From the NCBI GenBank assembly GCA_902489645.1, contig CABUAW010000021.1, positions 1 through 37,825 on the forward strand: 37,825 nucleotides of DNA. The letters are read 5' to 3'. The stretch comes from an uncultured Lachnospiraceae bacterium (GTDB lineage Bacteria; Bacillota; Clostridia; Lachnospirales; Lachnospiraceae). The translations under genes were made by a program, and so were the position numbers. Below the pieces are notes generated by a model. The model was not told the DNA's origin and made no database searches. It saw only the letters and a list, made by a program, of their open reading frames with translations. Shown in pieces: positions 15,378 to 23,312 of this stretch. The first letter of the stretch is position 1; every line of letters begins with the position of its first letter.

Positions 15378-16724
15378 ATGGCATTTGAAAGTTTATCCGA
15401 GAAATTACAAAACGTCTTTAAGAATTTACGAAACAAAGGACGCCTGACCGAAGCCGATGTGAAAGCCGCTTTAAAAGAAGTTAAGATGGCGCTGTTAGAA
15501 GCAGATGTCAATTTTAAAGTTGTTAAACAGTTTATCAAGTCCGTTCAGGAAAGGGCCATTGGCCAGGATGTATTAAACAGCCTGACACCCGGACAGATGG
15601 TGATAAAGATTGTGAATGAGGAAATGGTTTCACTGATGGGCAGTGAGACGACGGAGATTCCGTTAAAGCCTTCCAATGAGGTGACCATTATTCTTATGGC
15701 CGGCCTGCAGGGCGCCGGTAAAACGACAACCTGTGCCAAGATTGCCGGGAAGATGAAGCAAAAGGGACGCAGTCCTTTGCTGGTGGCCTGTGACGTTTAT
15801 CGTCCGGCAGCGATTAAACAGCTTCAGGTCAACGGTGAAAAGCAGGGCGTTCCGGTCTTTACCATGGGTGAAAATCAGAATCCGGTGAATATCGCCAAAG
15901 CGGCGGTGGAACATGCGTCCAAAAATAATTTTAACGTTGTTATCCTGGATACCGCCGGCCGTCTTCATGTCGATGAAGAAATGATGGCCGAATTGCAGAA
16001 TATCAAAGCGGCGTTGGATATCGACGAGACGATTCTCGTTGTCGACGCCATGACCGGTCAGGATGCGGTGAATGTGGCAAAGTCCTTTGATGAAACCGTT
16101 GGACTTGACGGCGTCATTCTGACAAAACTGGATGGTGATACTCGAGGCGGCGCCGCACTTTCCATTCGTGCCGTCATCGGCAAACCGATTCTCTATGTCG
16201 GCATGGGCGAGAAACTTTCGGATTTGGAACAGTTTTACCCGGACCGTATGGCTTCAAGAATCCTTGGTATGGGCGATGTCTTAACATTAATTGAAAAAGC
16301 CGAAGCCCAGATTGATGCGGACAAAGCAAAAGAGATGACGCGTAAGTTTAAAAAAGCCGAATTTACTTACGACGATTATCTTGAAAATATGAGCCAGGTC
16401 AAAAACATGGGGAATATCCAGGATTTAATCGCTATGATTCCGGGAATGGGCAGTCAGTTGAAAAACGTGGATTTGAGCGGCAGCGAAGCCCAGATGAAAC
16501 GGACGGAGTCCATTATTTTATCCATGACCCCGGAAGAACGGGCCAATCCGGATTTAATGAATATGAGCCGAAAAAAACGGATTGCCGCAGGCGCAGGGGT
16601 TTCCATTAACGAAGTCAACGCTCTTGTCAAGCAATTTGACATGATGAAAAAGATGATGAAACAGTTTTCCGGTCAGCTTTCCGGAAAAAAACGCGGGAAA
16701 TTCCGTATGCCCTTTGGCTTTTAG
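15378..16724 (+). CDS. ffh: Signal recognition particle protein Ffh (SRP54)
   Basis: A 448-residue SRP GTPase that binds signal peptides and 4.5S/scRNA and delivers nascent chains to FtsY. The N domain (about 1-95) precedes the G domain with GLQGAGKTTT (K115), DVYRPAAIKQL, DTAGRLHVDEEMM and TKLDGDTRGG. The methionine-rich M domain covers about 300-448, with MIPGMGSQLK, RTESIILSMTPEER and a basic tail ending GKKRGKFRMPFGF. AGGGAGGTTTTCC precedes the ATG. Its position between ylxM and rpsP is the canonical Firmicute order. The scRNA gene (ffs) is not in this window. Confidence 0.98.
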   Translation: MAFESLSEKLQNVFKNLRNKGRLTEADVKAALKEVKMALLEADVNFKVVKQFIKSVQERAIGQDVLNSLTPGQMVIKIVNEEMVSLMGSETTEIPLKPSNEVTIILMAGLQGAGKTTTCAKIAGKMKQKGRSPLLVACDVYRPAAIKQLQVNGEKQGVPVFTMGENQNPVNIAKAAVEHASKNNFNVVILDTAGRLHVDEEMMAELQNIKAALDIDETILVVDAMTGQDAVNVAKSFDETVGLDGVILTKLDGDTRGGAALSIRAVIGKPILYVGMGEKLSDLEQFYPDRMASRILGMGDVLTLIEKAEAQIDADKAKEMTRKFKKAEFTYDDYLENMSQVKNMGNIQDLIAMIPGMGSQLKNVDLSGSEAQMKRTESIILSMTPEERANPDLMNMSRKKRIAAGAGVSINEVNALVKQFDMMKKMMKQFSGQLSGKKRGKFRMPFGF

Positions 16725-16825
16725 CCAAAGATGAGGCCGAACAGTCGGCGAGGAAAATAGATAAACAGGAAGATAGATTTCCTTTTTATAAATGATTTTA
16801 GAAGTGAATTCAGGAGGTGAAAAAG

Positions 16826-17071
16826 ATGGCAGTAAAAATTCGTTTAAGAAGAATGGGTCAGAAAAAGGCTCCTTTTTATAGAATTATTGTAGCTGATTCC
16901 CGTTCTCCAAGAGACGGTCGTTTCATTGAAGAAATTGGTACTTACAATCCAAATGTGGAACCAAGCGAAGTTAAAATCAACGAAGAACTGGCACAGAAAT
17001 GGTTATCCACCGGTGCTCAGCCAACAGAAGTTGTAAGCAGATTATTCAAAAATGCAGGAATTACAAAATAA
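16826..17071 (+). CDS. rpsP: 30S ribosomal protein S16 (bS16)
   Basis: An 81-residue small-subunit protein starting MAVKIRLRRMGQKKAPFYRI, the invariant S16 N-terminus, followed by VADSRSPRDGRFIEEIGTYNP. I use the ATG at 16826, which has AGGAGG at 16812-16817. The GTG at 16817 overlaps that RBS and would add three residues not found in the family. A 101-base gap after ffh holds only a weak hairpin and AT-rich DNA, with no convincing promoter. khpA begins 22 bases downstream. Codons are of the highly expressed type. Confidence 0.97.
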   Translation: MAVKIRLRRMGQKKAPFYRIIVADSRSPRDGRFIEEIGTYNPNVEPSEVKINEELAQKWLSTGAQPTEVVSRLFKNAGITK

Positions 17072-17092
17072 TTGCGGATGGAGGTGCGAGGG

Positions 17093-17323
17093 ATGAAAGA
17101 ATTAGTTGAAGTTATCGCTAAGGCTCTTGTTGACCATCCGGAAGGTGTTGTTGTTACGGAGACGGTTCACCCGAAATCCATTGTTCTGGAACTGAAAGTA
17201 GCTCCGGATGACATGGGCAAAGTCATCGGCAAACAGGGACGGATTGCGAGAGCGATTCGTACCGTTGTAAAATCCGCTGCATCAAAGGATGACAAAAAAG
17301 TAATTGTTGAAATTCTTCAGTAA
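17093..17323 (+). CDS. khpA: KH-domain RNA-binding protein KhpA (YlqC)
   Basis: A 76-residue single type II KH domain. The GxxG loop is in DDMGKVIGKQGRIARAIRTVV (G-K-Q-G). In Streptococcus and relatives KhpA pairs with KhpB (Jag/EloR) and binds many RNAs affecting cell division. Its constant place between rpsP and rimM also suggests a link to ribosome biogenesis. The ATG at 17093 has GGAGG (17080-17084) eight bases upstream, so the TTG at 17072 is rejected as start. A terminator-like hairpin follows at 17335. Confidence 0.94.
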   Translation: MKELVEVIAKALVDHPEGVVVTETVHPKSIVLELKVAPDDMGKVIGKQGRIARAIRTVVKSAASKDDKKVIVEILQ

Positions 17324-17334
17324 TTCAACATATC

Positions 17335-17368
17335 AAAGACCTCAATCCATTGTGGACTGGGGTCTTTT
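17335..17368 (+). terminator. Probable intrinsic terminator between khpA and rimM
   Basis: 15-base arms 17335-17349 and 17353-17367 with one G-T wobble and one A-C mismatch, 3-base loop TTG, then TTTTC (17365-17369). It may be partial, since no clear promoter for rimM is seen after it. Confidence 0.75.
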
Positions 17369-17432
17369 CAAAATGCTACAGTGTGCGGCCAAACGCGCCA
17401 AAACCCGCTTAGCGGATAGGAAAGGAAAATAT

Positions 17433-17954
17433 ATGGAAGATTATTTACGTGTCGGAGTCATTTCGAATACCCACGGCGTCCGCGGTGAAGTAAAAATTTA
17501 TCCGACGACCGACGACATCAGCCGTTTTAAAAAATTGAAACAGTGCGTCATCGATACCGGAAGAGAAAAAGTGGCTGTGGAAGTGGAAAGCTGTAAGTTT
17601 TTCAAACAGACGCCGATTTTAAAATTCAAATCCATCGACCAGTTAAACGACGTGGAGCGGTATAAAGGCAAAGATTTGCTTGTTCGTCGGGAGGATGCGG
17701 TAAAGCTGAAAAAGAATGAGTTTTTCATCGTTGATTTGGTTGGCCTTAAGGTGGTCAGCGATGAGGGACTGGATATTGGTATACTGGAGGATGTGCTTCA
17801 AACCGGTGCAAACGATGTTTTTGTTGTAAAAACAGCCGAAGGCGATGAGGTCCTGATTCCATATATTGAACAGTGTGTACCGGAGATTCACCCGGAAACG
17901 GGAAAAGTCACCGTCCACTTACTTCCGGGACTTCTGGATTTAAACCGAAAATAA
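17433..17954 (+). CDS. rimM: Ribosome maturation factor RimM
   Basis: A 173-residue RimM. It binds S19 and helps maturation of the 30S head. The N-terminal RimM domain starts MEDYLRVGVISNTHGVRGEVKIYPTTDD, the family hallmark. The C-terminal PRC-barrel contains VGLKVVSDEGLDIGILEDVLQTGANDVFVV and EVLIPYIEQCVPEIHPETGKVTVHLLPGLLDL. The ATG at 17433 follows AGGAAAGGAAAAT. A longer in-frame reading from 17304 would start inside khpA and run through the hairpin, so it is rejected. trmD starts 19 bases downstream, the universal rimM-trmD pair. Confidence 0.96.
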   Translation: MEDYLRVGVISNTHGVRGEVKIYPTTDDISRFKKLKQCVIDTGREKVAVEVESCKFFKQTPILKFKSIDQLNDVERYKGKDLLVRREDAVKLKKNEFFIVDLVGLKVVSDEGLDIGILEDVLQTGANDVFVVKTAEGDEVLIPYIEQCVPEIHPETGKVTVHLLPGLLDLNRK

Positions 17955-17973
17955 AGAGTAAGAGGAATAAAGG

Positions 17974-18720
17974 ATGCGCTTTCATGTGATGACGCTTTTT
18001 CCCGATATGGTATCCGGAGGACTTCGGACAAGTATTACGGGAAGAGCTATTGAAAATCATATATTTGAATTGAATATTGTCAATATCCGGGATTATTCAA
18101 AGGACAAGCATAAGCATGTAGACGACTATCCCTATGGCGGCGGCGCCGGTATGGTCATGCAGCCCGGTCCGGTCTATGATTGTTATCAGGATATTGTTAA
18201 ACATATGGATAAAAAGCCGAGGGTTATTTATATGACGCCTCAGGGAAGGGTATTTAGCCAATCGATTGCCGAGGAACTGTCTAAAGAGGAAGAACTGATT
18301 TTTCTCTGCGGTCATTATGAGGGCATCGATGAACGGGTTCTTGAGGAAATCGTCACCGATGAACTGTCCATCGGCGATTATGTGCTGACCGGCGGCGAAT
18401 TGCCGGCCATGGTGATGATAGATTCCATTTCCAGACTGATTCCCGGCGTTTTGAATAATGACGATTCGGCGGAATACGAGTCATTCCAGGACGGACTTTT
18501 GGAATATCCCCAATATACCCGTCCGGAAACCTTTATGGATAAAAAGGTCCCTCCGGTGCTTTTGTCCGGCCATCACGGAAATATTGAAAAATGGCGACGG
18601 GAGCAATCGCTGAAACGGACGCTGCTTCGGAGGCCCGAATTACTGGAAAAGGCCGAATTGACAAAAGATGACAAAAAAACACTGGAAAAACTCAGGAAAA
18701 ATCTTGATTTTTCAGAGTGA
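17974..18720 (+). CDS. trmD: tRNA (guanine(37)-N(1))-methyltransferase TrmD
   Basis: A 248-residue SPOUT methyltransferase that makes m1G37 in tRNAs reading CNN codons, preventing +1 frameshifting. Key segments are MRFHVMTLFPDMVSGGLRTSI, DDYPYGGGAGMVMQPGPVYD (about 50-70), LCGHYEGIDERVLEEIVTDELSIGDYVLTGGELP (the trefoil-knot SAM site, about 110-145) and PQYTRPETFM. All expected motifs are intact and the length is normal. AGGAATAAAGG precedes the ATG. The promoter of rplS (18704-18732) lies across its stop codon. Confidence 0.97.
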   Translation: MRFHVMTLFPDMVSGGLRTSITGRAIENHIFELNIVNIRDYSKDKHKHVDDYPYGGGAGMVMQPGPVYDCYQDIVKHMDKKPRVIYMTPQGRVFSQSIAEELSKEEELIFLCGHYEGIDERVLEEIVTDELSIGDYVLTGGELPAMVMIDSISRLIPGVLNNDDSAEYESFQDGLLEYPQYTRPETFMDKKVPPVLLSGHHGNIEKWRREQSLKRTLLRRPELLEKAELTKDDKKTLEKLRKNLDFSE

Positions 18721-18732
18721 CTATGGTATAGT
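18704..18732 (+). promoter_or_regulatory. Extended -10 SigA promoter of rplS
   Basis: TTGATT (18704-18709), 17-base spacer ending in TGG, TATAGT (18727-18732). It overlaps the 3' end of trmD and gives rplS a leader of about 80 bases. Confidence 0.75.
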
Positions 18733-18738
18733 ATCTTG

Positions 18739-18820
18739 GTATGAAAAAAGACGGTCCTCTGTTACTTATAAATATCGTATTAAGAACGTCGAATTTATAA
18801 ATTTAAGGAGGTTCATTAAG
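18739..18820 (+). ncRNA. rplS 5' leader with hairpin, possible L19 leader element
   Basis: The leader contains TTATAAAT (18766-18773) pairing with ATTTATAA (18793-18800), plus GACG/CGTC pairing potential between 18750 and 18790, just ahead of the RBS AAGGAGGT. Autoregulatory L19 leaders are known in Firmicutes, but I cannot confirm that this fits that covariance model. Confidence 0.35.
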
Positions 18821-19168
18821 ATGAACGATATTATCAAAAATATTGAAACTGCTCAGTTGAAAGCGGAAGTACCTCAGTTCAACGTGGGCGATACCGTACG
18901 TGTATCCGCAAAAGTAAAAGAAGGAAACCGTGAAAGAACCCAGGTTTTCGAAGGAACTGTTATCAAACGTCAGAATGGAAGCTGCCGTGAAACCTTCACA
19001 GTAAGAAAGAACTCCAACGGTATCGGCGTAGAAAAGACATGGCCTTTACATTCTCCAATCGTAGAAAAGATTGAAGTCGTAAGAAGAGGTAAAGTAAGAA
19101 GAGCTAAATTATTCTACTTAAGAGATAGAGTAGGTAAGAAGGCAAAAGTTAAAGAATTAGTTAAATAA
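18821..19168 (+). CDS. rplS: 50S ribosomal protein L19 (bL19)
   Basis: A 115-residue large-subunit protein located at the 30S-50S interface. The sequence runs MNDIIKNIETAQLKAEVPQF, then GDTVRVSAKVKEGNRERTQVFEG and SNGIGVEKTWPLHSP, ending RRGKVRRAKLFYLRDRVGKKAK, all typical of bL19. The ATG at 18821 follows AAGGAGGT at 18805-18812; the upstream in-frame reading from 18668 lies within trmD and is rejected. It has its own promoter and a strong terminator downstream, so it can be transcribed separately from the rpsP-trmD unit. Codons are strongly optimised. Confidence 0.97.
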   Translation: MNDIIKNIETAQLKAEVPQFNVGDTVRVSAKVKEGNRERTQVFEGTVIKRQNGSCRETFTVRKNSNGIGVEKTWPLHSPIVEKIEVVRRGKVRRAKLFYLRDRVGKKAKVKELVK

Positions 19169-19182
19169 TTCATTGAAATCTC

Positions 19183-19215
19183 TGGGACAAGTACTTAGGT
19201 AGTTGTCCCATTTTT
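19183..19215 (+). terminator. Intrinsic terminator after rplS
   Basis: TGGGACAA (19183-19190) pairs with TTGTCCCA (19203-19210), 12-base loop, followed by TTTTTG (19211-19216). Confidence 0.87.
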
Positions 19216-19235
19216 GTAGTGCAAAGGAGCAGACC

Positions 19236-19790
19236 GTGAAAAAAGTAAAACGTAAATGGAAGCGCCAGGTCAATAAAATCAAAAAGCTTCGGATTGGCAC
19301 CCATGCGATGAATCTGGGAATGTTTATCATCGGATGGTTTCTTGTCGTGGGAATTGCCGTCATGTACGTCCGTGGATTCGGTATGAAAACTATCATATCC
19401 AATGATTCTATGGCGCCGACTTTTGAGGAAGACGAAATTCTGAAAATTAATCAGTTTGTATATAAAATCACTTCCCCCAAACGGATGGATACGGTGGCCG
19501 TCAGGGTAGGCGAAACAAAATCCAACGTATATTACGTTCTGCGGATTGTCGGGCTCCCCGGTGAAAAGGTTCAGATTCAAAATGGAAAGATTTTTATTGA
19601 CGGCGAGGAAATAACCTATCCTGTCGGGACGGAACCGATTGAAGATGCCGGAATTGCCGGAGAAATCGTTTTTCTCGGAGATGATGAATATTTTATGCTG
19701 TGTGACAATTATAACAACAGCAGTTATGACAGCCGCTCGTCCAATATCGGCGTTATAGACAAGTCGCAAATTGAAGGCAGAGTGAAATAG
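19236..19790 (+). CDS. Signal peptidase I-like protein lacking the catalytic lysine
   Basis: A 184-residue S26-family membrane protein. It has a basic N-terminus, one transmembrane segment (about 27-48, FIIGWFLVVGIAVMYV), then an extracytoplasmic domain. Box B is SNDSMAPTF with Ser58 at the nucleophile position. In box D the segment is YYVLRIVGLPGEKVQIQNG: the position of the general-base Lys in type I signal peptidases (as in IKRIIGMPGE of the paralogue at 20651) is Leu102. Box E reads CDNYNNSSYDSR, with Cys for the usual Gly. No frameshift or internal stop is present and the fold motifs are otherwise kept. It may be inactive, regulatory or mechanistically unusual. The GTG start at 19236 has AAAGGAG at 19224-19230. 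rbgA starts 8 bases after its stop. Confidence 0.82.
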   Translation: MKKVKRKWKRQVNKIKKLRIGTHAMNLGMFIIGWFLVVGIAVMYVRGFGMKTIISNDSMAPTFEEDEILKINQFVYKITSPKRMDTVAVRVGETKSNVYYVLRIVGLPGEKVQIQNGKIFIDGEEITYPVGTEPIEDAGIAGEIVFLGDDEYFMLCDNYNNSSYDSRSSNIGVIDKSQIEGRVK

Positions 19791-19798
19791 GAGGGCCT

Positions 19799-20644
19799 AT
19801 GAATATACAGTGGTATCCGGGACATATGACCAAAGCCCGGAGAATGATGGAGGCGGACATTAAGCTTATTGATATTGTCATCGAGCTGGTAGACGCCCGA
19901 ATCCCTTTATCCAGTAAAAATCCGGACATTGATAAGCTGGCCGGGGCAAAATCCCGGATGATTCTATTAAATAAGCATGATTTGGCTGACCCGGCCCGCA
20001 CATCGGAGTGGGAAAGCTGGTTTAAAAGCCGCGGCTTTTATGTTTATAAGCTGGACGCGCGCAAAGGCGGCCAGATGAAAGCAATTACAAATATGATTCA
20101 GGAAGCCTGTAAAGAGAAGATTGAACGCGACAGGAAACGGGGTATCATCAACCGGCCGGTCCGGGCGATGATTGTCGGTATCCCCAATGTGGGTAAATCC
20201 ACCTTTATTAATACCTATGCCGGTAAGGCCTGTACGAAAACAGGCAATAAACCGGGAGTCACGAAGGGCAAACAATGGATTCGCTTAAATAAAAATGTGG
20301 AATTGCTGGACACTCCGGGAATTCTCTGGCCGAAATTTGACGACCCCGCTGTCGGCGAGCGGTTGGCCATGATTGGTTCGATTAAAGATGAAATACTCAA
20401 TATCAGTGACCTGGCCGTCAAGCTGATTGAATTTCTGAAAGAATTTTATCCGGGAATTTTAGCTGAAAGATATGCAGTTGACGAAAACTGTGATAAAATA
20501 GTTCTGTTGGAAGGTATTGCCGAAGCGAGAAACTGCCGCCAAAAAGGGAATGTACTGGACCTTGATAAGGCATCCAAACTCCTGATTGATGACTTCCGTT
20601 CCGGCAAGCTTGGACGTTTAACATTGGAATTTCCACAGGAGTAG
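19799..20644 (+). CDS. rbgA: Ribosome biogenesis GTPase RbgA (YlqF)
   Basis: A 281-residue circularly permuted GTPase needed for late 50S assembly (incorporation of L16, L27 and L36 in B. subtilis). Motif order is permuted: G4 LNKHD (about 57-61) comes first, then G1 GIPNVGKST (about 125-133), G2 and G3 DTPG (about 170). The N-terminus MNIQWYPGHMTKARRMM is the YlqF signature. The C-terminal helical domain follows. AGGAGGGCCT precedes the ATG at 19799. It lies between the two signal-peptidase-like genes, with 8 and 6 base gaps, so all three are likely cotranslated. Confidence 0.97.
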   Translation: MNIQWYPGHMTKARRMMEADIKLIDIVIELVDARIPLSSKNPDIDKLAGAKSRMILLNKHDLADPARTSEWESWFKSRGFYVYKLDARKGGQMKAITNMIQEACKEKIERDRKRGIINRPVRAMIVGIPNVGKSTFINTYAGKACTKTGNKPGVTKGKQWIRLNKNVELLDTPGILWPKFDDPAVGERLAMIGSIKDEILNISDLAVKLIEFLKEFYPGILAERYAVDENCDKIVLLEGIAEARNCRQKGNVLDLDKASKLLIDDFRSGKLGRLTLEFPQE

Positions 20645-20650
20645 AGAAAA

Positions 20651-21235
20651 ATGAGCAAAAAAGTTTATTCAGATAAAAAAACAAAACCGGAAAAAATAGA
20701 ACAAAGCAGCGCAAAGGAGATTGCCGGGCTGGTCATTTATTGCCTGATTGTCGTTGTCGCCATGTTTCTTGTGATAAAGTTTGTCGGACAAAGGACGATT
20801 GTCATTGGCGACTCGATGAATCCGACGCTTGAGGACGGAGAGAATTTAATTACAGATAAAATTACCTATCGTTTTAAGGAACCGAAACGGTTTGACATTG
20901 TTGTTTTCCCTTATAAGGATAATACCTCCAAGCTGCTGATTAAGCGAATTATCGGTATGCCCGGAGAAACCGTTCAGGTCATCGACGGTTATGTCTATAT
21001 TAATGGTCACAAACTGGAGGAGGAATATGGCAACGCAGTTATGACGGATGGCGGCCTTGCCTCAAATCCAATCACTCTGGGCAGCGATGAATATTTTGTC
21101 CTGGGTGATAACCGGAATAACAGCCAGGACAGCCGTTTCGCCTCGGTAGGCAATATTCGCCGTTCAGACATTATCGGGCGGGCGTGGCTGCGAATATGGC
21201 CGTTAGACAAGGTAACTTTATTGAAACATCAGTAA
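20651..21235 (+). CDS. lepB: Signal peptidase I
   Basis: A 194-residue membrane-anchored type I signal peptidase that cleaves signal peptides of exported preproteins. One transmembrane segment (about 25-46) follows a basic N-terminus. The catalytic dyad is complete: Ser55 in GDSMNPTL and Lys98 in LLIKRIIGMPGE. Box E is the canonical GDNRNNSQDSR. It therefore looks like a fully functional SipS-type enzyme, in contrast to the paralogue at 19236. The start has only GTAGAGAAAA ahead of it, a modest RBS, and is 6 bases after rbgA, so coupling is likely. A strong terminator follows. Confidence 0.95.
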   Translation: MSKKVYSDKKTKPEKIEQSSAKEIAGLVIYCLIVVVAMFLVIKFVGQRTIVIGDSMNPTLEDGENLITDKITYRFKEPKRFDIVVFPYKDNTSKLLIKRIIGMPGETVQVIDGYVYINGHKLEEEYGNAVMTDGGLASNPITLGSDEYFVLGDNRNNSQDSRFASVGNIRRSDIIGRAWLRIWPLDKVTLLKHQ

Positions 21236-21249
21236 ACTTAAAAGAACAG

Positions 21250-21280
21250 TTCTCCTGCTTTAAGAGCAGGAGAATTTTTT
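21250..21280 (+). terminator. Intrinsic terminator after lepB
   Basis: TTCTCCTGCT (21250-21259) pairs perfectly with AGCAGGAGAA (21265-21274), 5-base loop, six T follow. Confidence 0.95.
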
Positions 21281-21309
21281 CAGTATATACGGTAAAGAGA
21301 AGGTGAATT

Positions 21310-22068
21310 ATGGCAACCATCAGTGAAATACGCCGGGAGCTTTCCGAAACGCATCCGGAGAATTATCCGGCTTTTATCGAAAAATACGGTTCCGATTCCC
21401 GTTCCGGTGTTCTGCGGCTTGTAGACAGCTGCTGCAGGCACATCGAGCAAGCCCAAAGGGAAACAGAACGGTTGGAGCGTATGCTTGTCTATGAGAAAAA
21501 ATACTATGCGGGCTGTGACTATATATGCGGTATCGATGAGGCCGGAAGAGGGCCTTTGGCCGGCCCGGTGGCCGCCGGCGCTGTCATTTTGCCGAAGGGA
21601 TTAAAGATTCCCTATCTCAATGACTCCAAACAGCTCAGTGAAAAACGGCGCGAGGAATTATACGATATTATCATGGAGCAGGCGCTGGCTGTCGGCGTGG
21701 GAATCGTTTCACCGGAGCGGATTGATGAAATCAATATTTTGCAGGCGACCTATGAGGCCATGCGCCAGGCCGTAGACGCCCTTAAATTCCGGCCCCAGAT
21801 TTTATTAAATGATGCCGTAATCATCCCTCAGATAGATATTCCCCAGGAAAAAATTATTAAGGGTGATGCCAAAAGCCTTTCCATTGCTGCGGCCAGCGTC
21901 ATTGCCAAAGTGACCAGGGACCGGATGATGAAAGCCTATCACGAAATCTATCCCGAATACGGATTTGATAAGCATAAGGGTTACGGCTCAAAAGAGCATA
22001 TTGAAAAGATACAGACACTTGGTCCGTGTCCGATTCACCGGCGCAGCTTTATCACCCATTTTATTTAG
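21310..22068 (+). CDS. rnhB: Ribonuclease HII
   Basis: A 252-residue RNase HII that nicks 5' of ribonucleotides in DNA and removes RNA from hybrids. An N-terminal helical extension of about 70 residues, usual in Firmicutes, precedes the catalytic core. Core motifs are ICGIDEAGRGPLAGPVAAGAVIL (the DEG metal-binding motif), YLNDSKQLSEKRRE, GDAKSLSIAAASVIAKVTRDR and the final YGFDKHKGYGSKEH. All acidic positions I can check are present. GAGAAGGTGAATT precedes the ATG. It follows lepB after a terminator and is 2 bases ahead of yraN. Confidence 0.96.
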   Translation: MATISEIRRELSETHPENYPAFIEKYGSDSRSGVLRLVDSCCRHIEQAQRETERLERMLVYEKKYYAGCDYICGIDEAGRGPLAGPVAAGAVILPKGLKIPYLNDSKQLSEKRREELYDIIMEQALAVGVGIVSPERIDEINILQATYEAMRQAVDALKFRPQILLNDAVIIPQIDIPQEKIIKGDAKSLSIAAASVIAKVTRDRMMKAYHEIYPEYGFDKHKGYGSKEHIEKIQTLGPCPIHRRSFITHFI

Positions 22069-22070
22069 AA

Positions 22071-22436
22071 ATGTCAAGGGAGGATTGGCCTACGGATAAG
22101 CGGTCATTTGGAAAACAGTACGAAATAAGGGCTGCCGAATATTTACAGACAAAAGGATACATCCTATTGGCATCCAATTATCATTGCCGCTGGGGAGAAA
22201 TCGACGTGATTGCAGAGTCACCGGAAAAGGTTATTGTTTTTGTGGAAGTAAAAGCCAGAACAAGCGGAACCTTCGGTAGCGCCGGGGCCGCCGTCACTCT
22301 GGCAAAGCAGAAGAAAATTGTCCGCACAGCCAGGCAGTATATCTTTGAGCAGCGGCTTTCCTGGCACAGGGACTATCGTTTCGATGTCATTTTGTTTGAA
22401 AACCAAAGACTGGAACATATCGAAAACGCTTTTTAA
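22071..22436 (+). CDS. yraN: YraN family (UPF0102) putative endonuclease
   Basis: A 121-residue UPF0102 protein with a restriction-endonuclease-like fold, commonly placed after rnhB. The core KQYEIRAAEYLQTKGY is followed by RWGEIDVIAESPEKVIVFVEVKAR. GEIDVI...FVEVKAR matches the PD-(D/E)xK pattern D-x(n)-E-x-K with Asp, Glu and Lys in place. The cellular role is unknown. The ATG at 22071 is 2 bases after the rnhB stop and lacks a good RBS, so it is probably translated by coupling. An in-frame GTG at 22026 would overlap rnhB by 43 bases and add residues not expected for the family. Confidence 0.9.
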   Translation: MSREDWPTDKRSFGKQYEIRAAEYLQTKGYILLASNYHCRWGEIDVIAESPEKVIVFVEVKARTSGTFGSAGAAVTLAKQKKIVRTARQYIFEQRLSWHRDYRFDVILFENQRLEHIENAF

Positions 22437-22473
22437 CAGAAAAATTGTTCGTTTTAATAATCAGGTGAGATAT

Positions 22474-23301
22474 ATGAATTTGAAAAATACATCCGAATAT
22501 GTTGACTGGCATGCCAAAATTCCGGTTATCCGGTATAAAACACTGGATGCCCTGGGCTGTGTTGAACATGGCTTTTCCACCCGCCTGGGCGGTGTGAGTG
22601 AGGGCGTTTACAGTTCTATGAATTTATCTTATACCCGGGGCGATATCGCGTCCCATGTAGATGAAAATTTCAGACGCTTCTGTTCGGAAATCCATATGGA
22701 CTGGCAGAAGATTGTTTCTACGGACCAGACCCATACGGCCAATGTACGGGTTGTCACAGAAACCGACGCGGGACATGGCATCACCCGGCCAAAAACCCAT
22801 TATAATGTGGACGGTCAGGTCACCAACGTGCCCGGATTGCCTCTGATTACTTATCACGCGGACTGTGTGCCGCTGTTTTTTGTCGACCCGGTAAAAAGGG
22901 CGATTGGACTGAGCCATTCGGGCTGGCGTGGAACCGTCGCCCGTATTGGTGCCCGCACGGTCGAAGCTATGGAAGAAAATTTCGGTTGTGAACCGAAGGA
23001 TATTATCGGCGTTATCGGGCCGTCCGTCTGCCAATCCTGCTATGAAGTCAGCCGGGATGTGGCCGAAGCCTTTGAAAAGGATTTCAGTGTCAGCGAAACC
23101 TTGATGTATGCCAAGGAAAACGGAAAATATCAGCTCAATTTATGGGAGGCCAACCGACAGGTGATGCTGGAGGCCGGCATGAAGAGTGAACATATTACCG
23201 TGACCGGCTGGTGTACCTGCTGTCATCCGGAACTTCTCTGGTCCCATCGAAGGAACGGAAAAGACCGGGGGAGTCTGGCTGCATTTTTATGTCTGAAATA
23301 A
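22474..23301 (+). CDS. pgeF: Purine nucleoside phosphorylase PgeF (YfiH/YlmD, laccase-domain family)
   Basis: A 275-residue member of the multicopper polyphenol oxidoreductase (laccase domain) family, now regarded as purine nucleoside phosphorylase/adenosine deaminase or, in E. coli, as a peptidoglycan-editing factor. Family motifs are HGFSTRLGGVSEGVYSSMNLSYTRGD, STDQTHTANV, ITYHADCVPLFFVDP, GLSHSGWRGTVARI and GPSVCQSCYEVS, with the conserved His and Cys ligands HADC and SHSGWRG. The ATG at 22474 follows AGGTGA. A longer in-frame reading from 22318 lies within yraN and is rejected. The next gene begins 11 bases after its stop. Confidence 0.92.
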   Translation: MNLKNTSEYVDWHAKIPVIRYKTLDALGCVEHGFSTRLGGVSEGVYSSMNLSYTRGDIASHVDENFRRFCSEIHMDWQKIVSTDQTHTANVRVVTETDAGHGITRPKTHYNVDGQVTNVPGLPLITYHADCVPLFFVDPVKRAIGLSHSGWRGTVARIGARTVEAMEENFGCEPKDIIGVIGPSVCQSCYEVSRDVAEAFEKDFSVSETLMYAKENGKYQLNLWEANRQVMLEAGMKSEHITVTGWCTCCHPELLWSHRRNGKDRGSLAAFLCLK

Positions 23302-23312
23302 GAGAGGAATCG

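Noticed and set aside
16712..16730. Hairpin CTTTGGCT/AGCCAAAG at the ffh stop as a terminator
   Set aside because: No T tract follows. It is short and overlaps the stop codon, so it was not listed as a terminator.
17304..17432. 43-codon N-terminal extension of rimM
   Set aside because: It would start inside khpA and cross a terminator hairpin; the ATG at 17433 has a good RBS and the family N-terminus.
19170..19769. 199-codon minus-strand frame opposite the first signal-peptidase-like gene
   Set aside because: The plus-strand protein has clear S26 family motifs and an RBS; the antisense frame is a codon-bias shadow.
19236..19790. Calling the Lys-less signal peptidase copy a pseudogene
   Set aside because: No stop or frameshift, intact RBS, membrane anchor, box B and most of box E; the change is specific to the active site.
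22026..22070. GTG start of yraN at 22026
   Set aside because: Adds 15 residues overlapping rnhB without an RBS; ATG 22071 directly after the rnhB stop gives the normal family length.
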